Below, piece after piece: positions 35,708 through 49,043 of a stretch of DNA of 64,000 nucleotides (positions within the stretch are counted from its first letter, which is position 1; each line of letters opens with the position of its first letter). This DNA comes from Chitinophaga pinensis (lineage in GTDB: Bacteria; Pseudomonadota; Gammaproteobacteria; Burkholderiales; Burkholderiaceae_C). The stretch lies in assembly GCA_943326015.2 (NCBI GenBank), contig CALPRQ020000014.1, forward strand, positions 1-64,000, read 5' to 3'. A program made the translations under genes and the position numbers. The notes under the pieces were generated by a model. The model was not told the origin of the DNA. It did not search any database and saw only the letters and a list, made by a program, of their open reading frames with translations.

Positions 35708-36975
35708 GCCGATTTCCCTTCGTTCAAAATGTTCTGATACAACTGGCCCGCCTCGTCCACCTTGGCCGCCCAACTGTAACGGGCTTGCACCTTGCGGCGG
35801 CCGGCCAGACCCCGTTCGGCCCAGTCAGCCGGACGGCGGACGACCTGCTGCAACAAGGCGGCAATGTCAGCCGTCACCTGCTGCGGCCCGGTGGGCTCGA
35901 TCAGGGCTCCGACGCTGTCATCGACCAGTTCGGCCGGACCGCCAAAACGGATGGCGATCACCGGTCGGGCCGAGGCCATGGCCTCCAGCAGCACCGCGCC
36001 ACCCGACTCGCGCACCGAGGGCAGACAGAAAACGTGACAGCGCCGCATGTGAGCCGCGACTTCGGACAGCGGCTGGTTGCCGACGAAATCCACCAGCCCG
36101 CTCAGGCCCTGGGTCTGTGCGTGATGCTCCCACTCGGCGCGCAAGGGTCCGTCACCCACCACCGTGAGCCGGATCGCCTGTCCCGCCGCGCGAACCTGTC
36201 GCACCGCATCGATCAGCAGGGTCAGCGCCTTGGCCGGGATCAGCCGACCGACGAACAGCACTTCGAGTGGCTGCTGCGGCCCTGGCGCGGCCGGCCAGGG
36301 GCTAGGCTCGAAGCGTTCCAGCTCCACCCCGTTCTCCAGCATGAACTGGCAGCGCTGGCGATGGCGCGGTGGCACGCCAGCGAGCGTGGCCTGCGTGGCC
36401 ACCAGCATGCGGGTGGCTCGGCGCGAGGAGCCGATCAGGCCATCGAACCAGCGACCGAACTCGCGCAGGTTGACCACCCAGGTCGATTCCTGCCGCATGA
36501 TGGCAGCAAAGCCCGGCGGGTCCTTGAGGCCGCTGTTGAGCGGACCGATCACGGTCGGAATGCCAAGACGGCCGAGCCAGGTCGGCGCCGCCAGGGTCAC
36601 CGGCGTCACGCGGTGCAGCACATCCCAGTGCTCACCCTGCTTTTGCCGCCGGCGCAGCAGACGCCACGCCGCCCAGTCGAAGACGAAATAGTCGAGCGAA
36701 CTGACGAGAAAGACGCTGTGCTCGCTCTTGGGAAACAGGCGCTTGGCAAAGCGGTACAGCGGGCCGGCGAACCACTCGGTGTCGACGTAGACCACCTCGC
36801 TGCCGTTGATTGGAGCCCGCGCCGCCTCCAGGGCCTGGCGGTTGCGCACATGCGTGACCAGCGTGACGCGATAGCGTTGCGCCAGGCGGCTGTACCATTC
36901 CCAGCCGATCTGCGACACCGATCCCATGCCGGGACCGCACTGGTAGGCCACCAGCAACAGACGCTGCACGCTCAT
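35704..36975 (-). CDS. Family 4 glycosyltransferase
   Basis: A 423-residue GT-B protein. The N-terminal domain begins [23 protein letters not shown], with an ordered glycine-serine loop, and includes [12 protein letters not shown]. The C-terminal domain carries [49 protein letters not shown] and [30 protein letters not shown], the GT4 EX7E-type motif. Part of the long minus-strand operon: its ATG overlaps the acetyltransferase stop as ATGA and its own stop overlaps the next start. Sugar unknown. Confidence 0.9.
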   Translation of the reverse strand: MSVQRLLLVAYQCGPGMGSVSQIGWEWYSRLAQRYRVTLVTHVRNRQALEAARAPINGSEVVYVDTEWFAGPLYRFAKRLFPKSEHSVFLVSSLDYFVFDWAAWRLLRRRQKQGEHWDVLHRVTPVTLAAPTWLGRLGIPTVIGPLNSGLKDPPGFAAIMRQESTWVVNLREFGRWFDGLIGSSRRATRMLVATQATLAGVPPRHRQRCQFMLENGVELERFEPSPWPAAPGPQQPLEVLFVGRLIPAKALTLLIDAVRQVRAAGQAIRLTVVGDGPLRAEWEHHAQTQGLSGLVDFVGNQPLSEVAAHMRRCHVFCLPSVRESGGAVLLEAMASARPVIAIRFGGPAELVDDSVGALIEPTGPQQVTADIAALLQQVVRRPADWAERGLAGRRKVQARYSWAAKVDEAGQLYQNILNEGKSA

Positions 36976-37583
36976 GCTTGCTCTCCCGCTGCAGCCGAGC
37001 GCGACGGCAGCGGACGCGCCGGCACGCCGACCACGGTCTGCCCGGCCGCGACCGAACGGGTCACCACCGCATTGGCGCCGACCACTGCGCCATCGCCAAT
37101 CTCGACCCCGGCCAGCACCACGGCGCCACGGCCGATCCAGACGTTGCGGCCGATGCGGATCGGCCGCGCCTCGTGCCCGGAATGGCGCAAGTTCATGCCC
37201 TCGCCGTGGCGGTGGTTGGCGTCGCGCAGGCTGGCGTATTCACCGATCATGCTGCCGTCACCGATGCTGACCTGGTCAAACGCGACCACATGCGCACCGC
37301 GCGACATCACCACCCCATGCCCGATGTCGATGCGACCGGCCTCTTGCGTCTCCAGATAAAGCCCAGGATAGAGGTAGAGCTCCCGGCCCAGGCCGATCCG
37401 GCGCGTGCCGTGCAGCTCGGGCATGCCCAGCACGACCACGGAAGGTTCGACCCCCGGCAAGGCTGCGCGCAGGCGCGCGTAAGCCCATAGCCGGCGCCAG
37501 GCGGCCAGCGGCCCGTCCACGAGACTTGCCAGCGGCCACAAGACCAGGCCCAGCAGAGGTTTGAAAGCCAGCGGTGATGCCAT
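36972..37583 (-). CDS. Hexapeptide-repeat acetyltransferase (WcaF/CapG-like)
   Basis: About 203 residues with a left-handed beta-helix: [57 protein letters not shown] (catalytic His region), and [36 protein letters not shown] ending in [13 protein letters not shown]. This matches colanic-acid-type O-acetyltransferases. I chose ATG 37583 over a TTG at 37604. It starts about 100 bp after the preceding GT2 stop, a larger gap than elsewhere in this operon, so an internal promoter is possible there. Confidence 0.88.
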   Translation of the reverse strand: MASPLAFKPLLGLVLWPLASLVDGPLAAWRRLWAYARLRAALPGVEPSVVVLGMPELHGTRRIGLGRELYLYPGLYLETQEAGRIDIGHGVVMSRGAHVVAFDQVSIGDGSMIGEYASLRDANHRHGEGMNLRHSGHEARPIRIGRNVWIGRGAVVLAGVEIGDGAVVGANAVVTRSVAAGQTVVGVPARPLPSRSAAAGEQA

Positions 37584-37686
37584 TCGGTTCGATCCATCCA
37601 ACAAAGAGTACTGGTGCTATTACAGCCCAAGGCCGGCAGCAATCTGCGTCTCAATTGACAAATATTGCTGAAATAAAACAGCCAGC

Positions 37687-38739
37687 TCAGCGGCCGGAGG
37701 GCGTCTTGTACTCGATCAACTGCCGGCGCCGGCCCCGGCGGGCATCCCGCTGCTGCGCCAGCTGGCCAAACAGGATCGGAATCTGCTGCAAATGGCTGTG
37801 AAGCGCGTACAGCCAGCAAGTGGCGCGGTCGGACGATTTCCAGGCGCAGCGGCGGGCGGTGCGTGCGAGCAACGACAGCACCATCAGCATTCCGAATGCG
37901 GTCAGGCCCAGGGCCGACAGCGCTGGCAACAGCGCCCAGATGAGGAGCAGCAGCAACGGAGCCGCCAGCAACACCCCGCCATGCACCAGATTGCGCCGCG
38001 ACTCGCGCAGCCACAGCGGGTCCTGGCTGTGCCGGAAGCGGGCCGAGACCTCGGCATAGGCATGTCCGGCACGAAACGCCCGGCGCCAGTAAGCCGCCCA
38101 GGTCGTGAGCGCCAGGTCATGCAAGGTCATGGGCACATCGAGGTGGACGATGCGGTGTCCTGCCGCACGGATGCGACGGCACATCTCGGGCTCCTCGCCG
38201 GCGATGAGCTGCTCGTCGAAACCCTGCACCTGTTGCAGCACGGCACGCCGCATCAGGGCATCGCCACCGCAGAATTCGGTGTCTCCTGCGGGATAGACCC
38301 AGTCGAGGTCCAGCACCCGGACATACCAGGACTGCTCCGGGTGCGACTCGCGCCTGTGACCCCAGACGATCGCCACACCGGACTGCTCCATGGTCGCCAG
38401 CGCCTGGCACACGAAGTCCGGCTGCAGTTCGGTGTCGCCGTCCAGGAACAGGACAAATTCACCCTGTGCGGCTTGCCAGCCGGCATTGCGGCCCAGCGCG
38501 GCCGATGGCCGCAGCGGCTGCACCTGCAGCACCTGCACCCCGCGAGCGGCGGCACGCTGCGGGCTGCCATCGCTGGAATTGGAGTCGACGTAGATCACCT
38601 CCAGCCGGCAGCGACTCCGGTCGCAACGCTCGATCGCATCGAGGCAACGCATCAGCCGCTCGCCTTCGTTGCGCCCGATCACCACCACGGACACCAGCGG
38701 CAGAGGTGATACGGTGTCGGCGGAAAAAACAGGAATCAT
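37687..38739 (-). CDS. Family 2 glycosyltransferase with C-terminal membrane helices
   Basis: The 350-residue protein opens with the GT2 core: LVSVVVIGRNEGERLMRCLDAI, VIYVDSNSSDGS, ALGRNAGWQAAQGEFVLFLDGDTEL (DXD) and TEFCGGDALMRRAVLQQVQGFDEQLIAGEEPEMCRR. Two C-terminal hydrophobic segments (~265-305) should anchor it in the membrane, leaving a basic cytoplasmic tail. This layout is common for GT2 genes beside exosortases, and it lies 64 bp after the exosortase gene. It probably adds a sugar to a lipid carrier; donor unknown. Confidence 0.88.
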   Translation of the reverse strand: MIPVFSADTVSPLPLVSVVVIGRNEGERLMRCLDAIERCDRSRCRLEVIYVDSNSSDGSPQRAAARGVQVLQVQPLRPSAALGRNAGWQAAQGEFVLFLDGDTELQPDFVCQALATMEQSGVAIVWGHRRESHPEQSWYVRVLDLDWVYPAGDTEFCGGDALMRRAVLQQVQGFDEQLIAGEEPEMCRRIRAAGHRIVHLDVPMTLHDLALTTWAAYWRRAFRAGHAYAEVSARFRHSQDPLWLRESRRNLVHGGVLLAAPLLLLLIWALLPALSALGLTAFGMLMVLSLLARTARRCAWKSSDRATCWLYALHSHLQQIPILFGQLAQQRDARRGRRRQLIEYKTPSGR

Positions 38740-38803
38740 CGCAACGGCCTTCGATCAATAGCGCAACAGTCCGGTTGGAGCGCCTGCCAGCCCTTGCCTT
38801 GTG

Positions 38804-40444
38804 TCAATACTGGAAGAGTTCACCAACACTCAGGGGGGCCTGCAAGCCCAGATAGCCCGGCACTGCCTGCTGCAATGCAGCAGCGAAGTTCGCATGGATG
38901 GCGTAGGCCCGGACACTGTCGCGGTCGAGGCTGGAAATACGCACCAGAACGCCGTCCGGAATCTCACCCAGCAGGCCGTAGCGCAACTGTACCAGCTTGC
39001 GTCCCAGTCCCGGCAGGGTGGTATGCCGGCCTACCGTCATCCAGTAGGTGATCGGCTCGACCCGGCCGTTCTGCACGGCAACCAGCCGCCGCACATCCAG
39101 GGACTGACCGGACAGCGGCAGCACGGACTGTTGCACTTCCAGCAGGGAAAAGCCCTGCGCCACGTAACAGTATTCGGGACGGTGCGCCTGCAACTCGATG
39201 CCCAGCTGCTGTCCGCCGTAGGCAATCGACAGCATGATGCGATCGCCCTGCTGATTGACGTAGGTACGCGACAGGGTCTGGCTGTAGAGACGCTGCACGT
39301 TGGCCTGCAGATCGGCCGCCACCAGCAGCGTGTCGGCGCCCTGATCGTGGGTCCACTCCCCCATCTGCAGCGGTACCAGTTGTTCCAGCGACGGCATCGG
39401 TTCACGCTCGGCCATCATCTGGCGGGGCTTGAGCCCCTGTGCCGCGACGGCGGTCAGCAGCAGCAAGGTGGCGAGCATCAGGCTGGCACGCCAGCGGGTA
39501 GCGTCGCCGGATTCATGCCGGTCTTCCTGCCGTCTGGCCTGCTGGCCAGCCAAGGCCGCCGGACGCCTGGCAGCGGCTGCCTCATGGCCCAGCCAGCGAA
39601 ACAGCAGTCCATCGGCCAGGACCAGCAAGCCGAAGGCCGACATGTACAGCACCAGGCCAGCCACATCGTGCCAGAAGGCCTGCCCGACGGCATCGCCCCA
39701 GTAATAGGTCACCAGCAGCAGCACCACCACCCTGATGCCGTTGGCCAGCAAGGACACCGGCACCAGAAGCGCTACCAGCAAAGCACGGTGCCAGCGCGGC
39801 CTTGGCCCGGTCAGGTGCAGGTACAACAGGCCCAGCGCGGTCAGGAAAACCAGTGAATGCAGGCCGGTGCAGGCATCGGCCACCAGCAGACGGTAGGGCC
39901 CCAGCGCCAGCACCACGCCGCTGCGGGCCACCGGGTAGCCCAGGGCATAGAGCAGCTCTTCGGTCCCGATGGAAATCCAGACCTTGAGCGGACTGGTCAG
40001 GCGGTCGATCACCCAGCTCGGATAGGGCAAGGCCAGCAGCATGAAGCCGATCGGGAAACGCAGGCGCGCCAAGGCCCATCGCCCGCCCAGACCCAGCACC
40101 ACGGCCGCCAGCAGAAAGATGCAGGCCAGCAGCGTCAGCAACTCGACCTGCTGCGAGCGCCCTACCGCATACAGCGGCGCCCCCACCGCCCACCACAGCA
40201 GCGCAGCGCCCGGACTCGCGCTGAGCTGACTGCGGTCCAGCTGGTAGACCCGGAACACCAGCAACAGCAAGGCCAGCGCCAGCAACCAGGGCGCGTAGGC
40301 GTTGTCGCTGAAAGTCCATTGGCGCTGCGCCAGGTCGATGGACGCCAGCCCGAACAGGAGCAGCCAGGCCAGCACCGGCAACCATCCCGCCCAAACCGCA
40401 CGGCGCAGTGCGGCAACCGGCGCCGCCAGCCGGCCAGAACTCAT
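38804..40444 (-). CDS. Exosortase fused to EpsI domain
   Basis: Residues 1-~295 are an eight-helix exosortase with all three expected catalytic residues: Cys192 in DACTGLHSL, Arg238 in LLANGIRVV, His259 in FWHDVAG. Exosortases cut at the PEP-CTERM signal of exported proteins in the inner membrane. After a short charged linker and one more helix (~318-335), residues ~340-546 match EpsI (DUF3485): MGEWTHDQG, HRPEYCYVAQGFS with its conserved Cys, and ITYWMTVG. EpsI is thought to assist the same system. ATGA overlap couples the gene to the EpsD-like gene upstream. The substrate is likely the PEP-CTERM protein two genes upstream. Subfamily (XrtA or XrtB type) is not settled here. Confidence 0.93.
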   Translation of the reverse strand: MSSGRLAAPVAALRRAVWAGWLPVLAWLLLFGLASIDLAQRQWTFSDNAYAPWLLALALLLLVFRVYQLDRSQLSASPGAALLWWAVGAPLYAVGRSQQVELLTLLACIFLLAAVVLGLGGRWALARLRFPIGFMLLALPYPSWVIDRLTSPLKVWISIGTEELLYALGYPVARSGVVLALGPYRLLVADACTGLHSLVFLTALGLLYLHLTGPRPRWHRALLVALLVPVSLLANGIRVVVLLLVTYYWGDAVGQAFWHDVAGLVLYMSAFGLLVLADGLLFRWLGHEAAAARRPAALAGQQARRQEDRHESGDATRWRASLMLATLLLLTAVAAQGLKPRQMMAEREPMPSLEQLVPLQMGEWTHDQGADTLLVAADLQANVQRLYSQTLSRTYVNQQGDRIMLSIAYGGQQLGIELQAHRPEYCYVAQGFSLLEVQQSVLPLSGQSLDVRRLVAVQNGRVEPITYWMTVGRHTTLPGLGRKLVQLRYGLLGEIPDGVLVRISSLDRDSVRAYAIHANFAAALQQAVPGYLGLQAPLSVGELFQY

Positions 40445-41262
40445 GGCTTCCCAGCCTTGCGCTCGATCTTGGCCTGCGCCCGCAACTCAGTCAGCGCCTT
40501 GCTCAAACGCTCGGAATCCTGCTGTATCTTCAAGTGTTGTCGGATCAGGGGAGCGGCAGCAGCCCATGACATGGGCACGTTTTCAGCCGATTGCATCTGG
40601 TAGACCACCAGCGCGCGCGGCAGCTTGAACGAGATCACCTGTCCCGGCCCGACCTGGTGCAGGCGATCGACCACCTCGATCGGCAGCTGCTCGGCCGGAC
40701 GCATCACCACCTGGTCCGTGAACGCTCCCGGCTGTTGCCGCAACCAGGCCAGCAGCACCGGCAGCTCCTGCTTCTGCTCCAGCCGCTGCTGCAACTCCGG
40801 CAATGCCGGGGCGTCATTGGGCAGAGCAATCTCGCGCAGACGAAACACCTTGCGCTCGCTGAACAGACCCGGATGGTCGCGGTAGTACTGGGCCACCTCG
40901 TTATCCGTGGGACCGGCTACGGCGGCCGACAATTCCGTGGCGTAGGCGGCAGCCAGAATGTCGCGCCTGGCTTCTTCCAGCCGGATCATCACTTCAGGTC
41001 GCCGATCCAGCTTTTTTTCCAGCGCCTGCTGCATCGCCAGCTGACGATCGATCAGCTTGTCGAGCAAGGCGGTCTGTTCCGCTGCAGACCGCGGACGGGC
41101 CTGACCCTGCTGCGTCAGCGCGAAGTTCAGCTGATGGACTGAAATCTCGTCACCGTTGACCCGAGCCAGCACCTGTCCATCTTCCATGCCAGGCTTGCTG
41201 CAGGCCGCCAGCAGTCCGATCAAGGACAGCAGTGCCAGCCAGCGCCAGACCCGCAGTCTCAT
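40441..41262 (-). CDS. epsD: EpsD-family peptidyl-prolyl isomerase-like lipoprotein
   Basis: A 273-residue lipoprotein (lipobox LLAAC, Cys ~21) with a SurA-like N-terminal helical chaperone region (ARVNGDEISVHQLNFAL, LLDKLIDRQLAMQQALE) and a degraded parvulin-like C-terminal part (RKVFRLREIAL, LPIEVVDRLHQVGPGQVISFKLP). EpsD-family proteins occur almost only next to exosortases in exopolysaccharide loci. Folding or presenting the PEP-CTERM substrate in the periplasm is the likely job. Start and stop both overlap neighbours by ATGA, so it is tightly coupled to the PEP-CTERM gene before it and the exosortase after it. Confidence 0.87.
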   Translation of the reverse strand: MRLRVWRWLALLSLIGLLAACSKPGMEDGQVLARVNGDEISVHQLNFALTQQGQARPRSAAEQTALLDKLIDRQLAMQQALEKKLDRRPEVMIRLEEARRDILAAAYATELSAAVAGPTDNEVAQYYRDHPGLFSERKVFRLREIALPNDAPALPELQQRLEQKQELPVLLAWLRQQPGAFTDQVVMRPAEQLPIEVVDRLHQVGPGQVISFKLPRALVVYQMQSAENVPMSWAAAAPLIRQHLKIQQDSERLSKALTELRAQAKIERKAGKP

Positions 41263-42278
41263 GCAAAAGCACTCGAAGTGGAAAGGGATGCGGAGGCGCG
41301 GCGCCGGTGCCTGACACCGACAGCCAGCATGACCAGGCCGCTCAGCATCAAGGCGTAGTCACTCGGCTCGGGCACGGCCGACACAAAGGAGGTCAGGTCG
41401 CTGCCACCCGAGCCAGAACCGGAGGAAGTCCCCGTGCTGCCCGAACCGATTCCCGAAACCTGGGACGTCAACGAGGAACCGCTGGAAGTCAGCACGGTGG
41501 AGCCGCCGGTGTTGAAGCCGTAGGCGTTGCCATTGCCGTTCAGGATGCCCTGGCCGTTGACGCTGCCGTTGGCATTGCCTTGACCGGTGGCGTTGCCGTT
41601 GCCATTGCCGAGTCCGGTCACCGTGACAGCGGTGCCCGCATTCGTCGCCACAGACCCGGTACCGGTACCGGTGGTGGTAGTTGCGGCTGTGGTGGTAGTA
41701 CCGGTGGTGGCTGTAGTGGCTGTAGTGGCTGTAGTGGCTGTGGTACCGGTGGTAGTCGCGCCGGTGTTGAAGCCGTAGGCGTTGCCATTGCCGTTCAGAA
41801 TGCCCTGGCCGTTGACGCTGCCGTTGGCATTGCCCTGACCAGTGGCGTTGCCGTTGCCATTGCCGAGTCCGGTCACCGTGACAGCGCTGCCGGCATTGGT
41901 TCCTAAGGACCCGGCAAGCGAGGAACTACCAGTGAGGGTACTAGCGACATCCGTCTGTGAAGACGCGAACGTGGTCACGGTGGACACAGTGATCACGGTC
42001 CCGCCGGTCGCAGATGCAGAGCTGGAGCTGGAGTTGCCAGACCCAGAGTTGGAGCTAGAGTTGGAGCTAGAGTTGGAGCTAGAGCTAGAGCTAGAGCTAG
42101 AGCTAGAGTTGGAGTTGGAGTTGCCAGACCCAGAGTTGGAGCTAGAGTTGCCACCCGCGTTGCTTTTACTCGCCGAATTGGCATTTGCAGCCAAAGCAGA
42201 AGTCCCAGTCAACAAGCTCGCCAAGACCAAGAGCCAGAGCCCGACTTGGCGCGACAGGCCAGTAACAGCAGGTTTCAT
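41259..42278 (-). CDS. Low-complexity PEP-CTERM protein
   Basis: A 339-residue exported protein. It has a signal peptide (~1-30, ending SALAAN) and a Ser/Asn/Gly-rich region with homopolymeric serine runs. Two near-identical blocks of ~47 residues (AVTVTGLGNGNGNATGQGN and onward) are separated by a Thr/Ala-rich spacer. The C-terminal sorting signal is VPEPSDYALMLSGLVMLAVGVRHRRR (302 onward). Twelve residues follow the Arg cluster, a longer tail than usual. ATG 42278 has GGGAGG five bases upstream; a longer frame from 42425 is not supported. It is probably the cognate exosortase substrate and the first gene of the operon. Function unknown; a matrix or surface structural protein is plausible. 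Confidence 0.88.
   Translation of the reverse strand: MKPAVTGLSRQVGLWLLVLASLLTGTSALAANANSASKSNAGGNSSSNSGSGNSNSNSSSSSSSSSSSNSSSNSSSNSGSGNSSSSSASATGGTVITVSTVTTFASSQTDVASTLTGSSSLAGSLGTNAGSAVTVTGLGNGNGNATGQGNANGSVNGQGILNGNGNAYGFNTGATTTGTTATTATTATTATTGTTTTAATTTTGTGTGSVATNAGTAVTVTGLGNGNGNATGQGNANGSVNGQGILNGNGNAYGFNTGGSTVLTSSGSSLTSQVSGIGSGSTGTSSGSGSGGSDLTSFVSAVPEPSDYALMLSGLVMLAVGVRHRRRASASLSTSSAFA
41506..41645. repeat. Direct repeat, copy A (within PEP-CTERM gene)
   Basis: About 140 bp nearly identical to 41761-41900, offset 255 bp, encoding the NGNGNATGQGN block. The reading frame is preserved. It could recombine to shorten or lengthen the protein. Confidence 0.9.
41708..41743. repeat. Four tandem 9 bp units (TGGCTGTAG)
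   Basis: Four head-to-tail nonamers, the last with one mismatch, in the Thr/Ala-rich spacer of the PEP-CTERM gene. The unit is a multiple of three, so slippage would change length but not frame. Confidence 0.9.
41761..41900. repeat. Direct repeat, copy B (within PEP-CTERM gene)
   Basis: Partner of the repeat at 41506-41645, with few mismatches. On the coding strand it is the N-terminal copy of the duplicated Gly/Asn-rich block. Confidence 0.9.
42046..42123. repeat. Hexanucleotide tandem array (GAGCTA/GAGTTG)
   Basis: Thirteen 6 bp units alternating GAGTTG and GAGCTA, encoding the serine/asparagine run of the PEP-CTERM protein on the minus strand. In-frame microsatellite; copy number is expected to vary among strains. 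Confidence 0.9.
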
Positions 42279-42455
42279 ACATGCCTCCCAAGCAGGTTCG
42301 AAATACAGCCCAAGCACATGCGGAGCCGGGCGGTATTGTGCTGGCATATTTGCCATATGCACAGGCCGCCAGCCTCGTTGTAACGATTGTTCACAAGCCT
42401 GACACAAACGGCGGCTAAGCACCATTCAGCAAAAGAACTACCCGGCGACTGGGCG
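42279..42455 (-). promoter_or_regulatory. Leader/promoter region of PEP-CTERM-exosortase operon
   Basis: A 177 bp non-coding stretch lies between the tRNA terminator and the PEP-CTERM start. It should contain the promoter for the ~10 kb minus-strand operon. Small inverted elements (TTGTGAACAA, CGTTACAACG on the minus strand) sit close together and might be operator halves. No confident -10/-35 pair. Confidence 0.4.
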
Positions 42456-42492
42456 AAAAAAGCACCTAGGCATTGCTGCGCTAGGTGCTTTT
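42456..42492 (-). terminator. Rho-independent terminator after tRNA-Cys
   Basis: A perfect 12 bp stem (arms 42458-42469 and 42481-42492, 11-base loop) lies directly downstream of tRNA-Cys on the minus strand and runs into six T residues. It separates the tRNA operon from the PEP-CTERM operon. Confidence 0.9.
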
Positions 42493-42497
42493 CATCT

Positions 42498-42571
42498 TGG
42501 AGGCGCGGGCCGGAGTCGAACCGACCTACACGGATTTGCAATCCGGTGCATAACCGCTGTGCTACCGCGCC
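42498..42571 (-). tRNA. tRNA-Cys (GCA)
   Basis: A 74-base cloverleaf on the minus strand with acceptor GGCGCGG/CCGCGCC, anticodon loop ATTGCAAAT (GCA), T-loop GGTTCGACTCC and encoded CCA. It lies 66 bp downstream of tRNA-Gly and ends in the terminator at 42456-42492. Confidence 0.97.
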
Positions 42572-42637
42572 TTGTTTTTTGCTTCAGCCTTGTGAGCGGC
42601 TGGAGAAATGAAAGCTGGCACGCTTTCATTTTCAATA

Positions 42638-42713
42638 TGGAGCGGGATAAGAGACTCGAACTCTCGACCTATACCTTGGCAAGGTATCGCTCTACCAACT
42701 GAGCTAATCCCGC
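42638..42713 (-). tRNA. tRNA-Gly (GCC)
   Basis: A 76-base cloverleaf on the minus strand with acceptor GCGGGAT/ATCCCGC, D-loop AGCTCAGTTGGTAGAGC, anticodon GCC in CTTGCCAAG, T-loop GAGTTCGAGTCTC and encoded CCA. First gene of the Gly-Cys tRNA pair. Confidence 0.97.
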
Positions 42714-42815
42714 ATTTTCAGCGTTAGCCGGCGTTGCCACCTGCGTTGTCTGAAGCCGTTATTCTATGGCATTTTTCAGCGCTTTTCACTCCGGCTGAAA
42801 ATTTCCGGAAAAATT

Positions 42816-45287
<2,472 letters not shown>

Positions 45288-45319
45288 GCTTTACCTAAAT
45301 ATCTTTCCGCTCAAATGGG

Positions 45320-45354
45320 GCCGGCGGCAGCGACTTCAAGCCGCGGCCGCCGGC
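45320..45354 (-). other. GC-rich hairpin between clpX and lon
   Basis: Nine-base arms (45320-45328, 45346-45354; GCCGGCGGC/GCCGCCGGC) form a stable stem downstream of clpX on the minus strand. No T-run follows, so it is not a standard terminator. It could stabilise the clpX mRNA end or lower read-through into lon. Confidence 0.55.
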
Positions 45355-45373
45355 AATCGAGCTGTTGCGAGTC

Positions 45374-46642
<1,269 letters not shown>

Positions 46643-46750
46643 GAGAAATGCCTTGCTCGAACTCGGTGGAATACTGGAAGCACCGATGATAAGTGAAGCC
46701 CGCGCACCGCTTCGACAGCGGACGGCGCGGGCTGTGCGGGAAGACCGGGA

Positions 46751-47362
<612 letters not shown>

Positions 47363-47444
47363 GTGTGTTGTGCTCCAGAATACGTTGCAGGGCTTACTGT
47401 AACCAATGCCGAATGACCTGTTCAACAGATGGGGGCTGACGGGC

Positions 47445-47474
47445 AATAAAAAAGGGCGGAATCGCTTCCGCCCT
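47445..47474 (-). terminator. Rho-independent terminator of tig
   Basis: On the minus strand an 8-9 bp stem (GGGCGGAA-GCGA-TTCCGCCC; arms 47454-47461 and 47466-47473) is followed by TTTTTTATT. It lies 43 bp after the trigger factor stop and insulates tig from clpP. Confidence 0.92.
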
Positions 47475-47517
47475 CTGACTTGATCAAGGCACCAGCCGGC
47501 TGGCAGGCGCCGCAGGA

Positions 47518-48828
47518 TCAGGCCTGACCCATCAGCTCTTCGAAGCCCACGGTCTTGTCGGTGACCTTGGCCTGGCCCAGCACGAAGTCGGCGACGTTGC
47601 TCTCGATCACGATGGCTTCGACTTCGGCCAGGCGGCGGTTGTCGCCCTTGTACCAGCGCACGACTTCTTCCGGACGCTCGTAGGAAGCAGCCATTTCCTC
47701 GATGTGCGCGTCCAGCTGCTCGGGCTTGGCGTGCAGGTTGTTGGCCTTGACCAGCTCGGCCACCACCAGACCCAGGCGCACGCGGCGCTCGGCCTGGTCC
47801 TTGAACAGTTCGGCCGGGATCGGGGCCTTGTCGGCGTCCTGGATGCCGCGCTGCTTGAGGTCGGCGCGGGCGCCTTCGACCAGACGCTCGACTTCCGCCT
47901 CGACGCTAGCCTTGGGCAGGTCGAGCTCGGCGTTGGCGATCAGGGCGTCCATCACGGCTGCCTTGTTGCGCGCCTGCAGGCGGAACTTGACTTCACGCTC
48001 GAGGTTCTTCTTGATGTCGGCGCGCAGGGCTTCGACGGTGCCGGCTTCGATGCCGAGCGACTTGACGAATTCCTGGTCGACTTGCGGCAGGGTCTGGAAC
48101 TCGATCTTCTTGACCGTGACCAGGAAGTCGGCGGTCTTGCCAGCCACTTCCTGACCGTGGTAGTCAGCCGGGAAGTCGAGCGGGAAGGTCTTGGACTCGC
48201 CGGTCTTCATGCCACGCACGGCAGCGTCGAACTGTTCGAGCATCTGGCCTTCGCCGACCATGAACTGGAAGCCTTCGGACTTGCCGCCGTCGAACAGTTC
48301 GCCGTCGATCTTGCCTTCGAAGTCGATGGTGATGCGGTCGCTGGCTTCGGCCCAACCGGTTTCGTCGCGGGTGGTGAAGGTGCGGCGCTGCTTGCGCAGG
48401 ATGTCCAGCGTGCGGTCGATGGCGGCGTCGTCGACTTCAGCGCTGAGCTTCTCGATTTCGGCGCTGCTCAGGTCGCCGATCTTGACTTCAGGGTAAACCT
48501 CGAACACGGCTTCGAAGGCCACGGTGCCTTCAGCGGCGCCGTCCTTTTCGCTGATGCGCGGAGCACCGGCGATGCGCAGCTGGGCTTCGGCGGCGGCAGC
48601 CTGGAAAGCCTGGCCGACCTTGTCATTCATGACTTCGTACTGGACCGAGTAGCCGTACTGCTTGGCGACGACGCTCAGCGGCACCTTGCCCGGACGGAAG
48701 CCGTCCATCTTGACCTGCTTGGCCATGCGCTTGAGGCGCGCATCGACTTCCTGTTGGATTTCAGCGACCGGCAGCTCGAGCGTGATCTTGCGCTCCAGCT
48801 TTTCCAGGGTCTCGACGTTCACTGCCAT
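47518..48828 (-). CDS. tig: Trigger factor (ribosome-associated chaperone)
   Basis: A 436-residue protein of the expected length. The N-terminal ribosome-binding domain contains [17 protein letters not shown] (the GFRxGKxP signature). The FKBP-type isomerase domain follows ([44 protein letters not shown]), then the helical C-terminal arms. It shields nascent chains at the ribosome exit. A strong TAGGAGAAA site precedes the ATG. First gene of the tig-clpP-clpX-lon protein quality cluster. The 215 bp upstream, before ETF-QO ends, should hold its promoter. Confidence 0.98.
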   Translation of the reverse strand: MAVNVETLEKLERKITLELPVAEIQQEVDARLKRMAKQVKMDGFRPGKVPLSVVAKQYGYSVQYEVMNDKVGQAFQAAAAEAQLRIAGAPRISEKDGAAEGTVAFEAVFEVYPEVKIGDLSSAEIEKLSAEVDDAAIDRTLDILRKQRRTFTTRDETGWAEASDRITIDFEGKIDGELFDGGKSEGFQFMVGEGQMLEQFDAAVRGMKTGESKTFPLDFPADYHGQEVAGKTADFLVTVKKIEFQTLPQVDQEFVKSLGIEAGTVEALRADIKKNLEREVKFRLQARNKAAVMDALIANAELDLPKASVEAEVERLVEGARADLKQRGIQDADKAPIPAELFKDQAERRVRLGLVVAELVKANNLHAKPEQLDAHIEEMAASYERPEEVVRWYKGDNRRLAEVEAIVIESNVADFVLGQAKVTDKTVGFEELMGQA

Positions 48829-49043
48829 GATTTTCTCCTAGATGAGGAAGGCGCTGCAGCCTGGGGGCTGCGCGCGGTGTGTGCTTGCTTCGCGATCCGC
48901 CCGCAGGCGACCTCGCTCAGTTCAAAAACAGGCGGCCATCCCATGGATGGACCGGTCCGATTTGGGCAATCTTTGATTGTAGCCGAGCCCGTCCGACGCC
49001 CCGGCGCCCGGGCGGACTCGCAGTCCGGACGCCCGGACCGGAC

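Noticed and set aside
33980-35737. 585-codon plus-strand ORF
   Set aside because: Antisense to two well-supported glycosyltransferases; Arg/Pro-rich then Gln/Val-rich with no motif.
42033-42150. Short regular repeats suggestive of a CRISPR array
   Set aside because: Units are 6 bp with no spacers and encode the serine/asparagine run of an exported protein.
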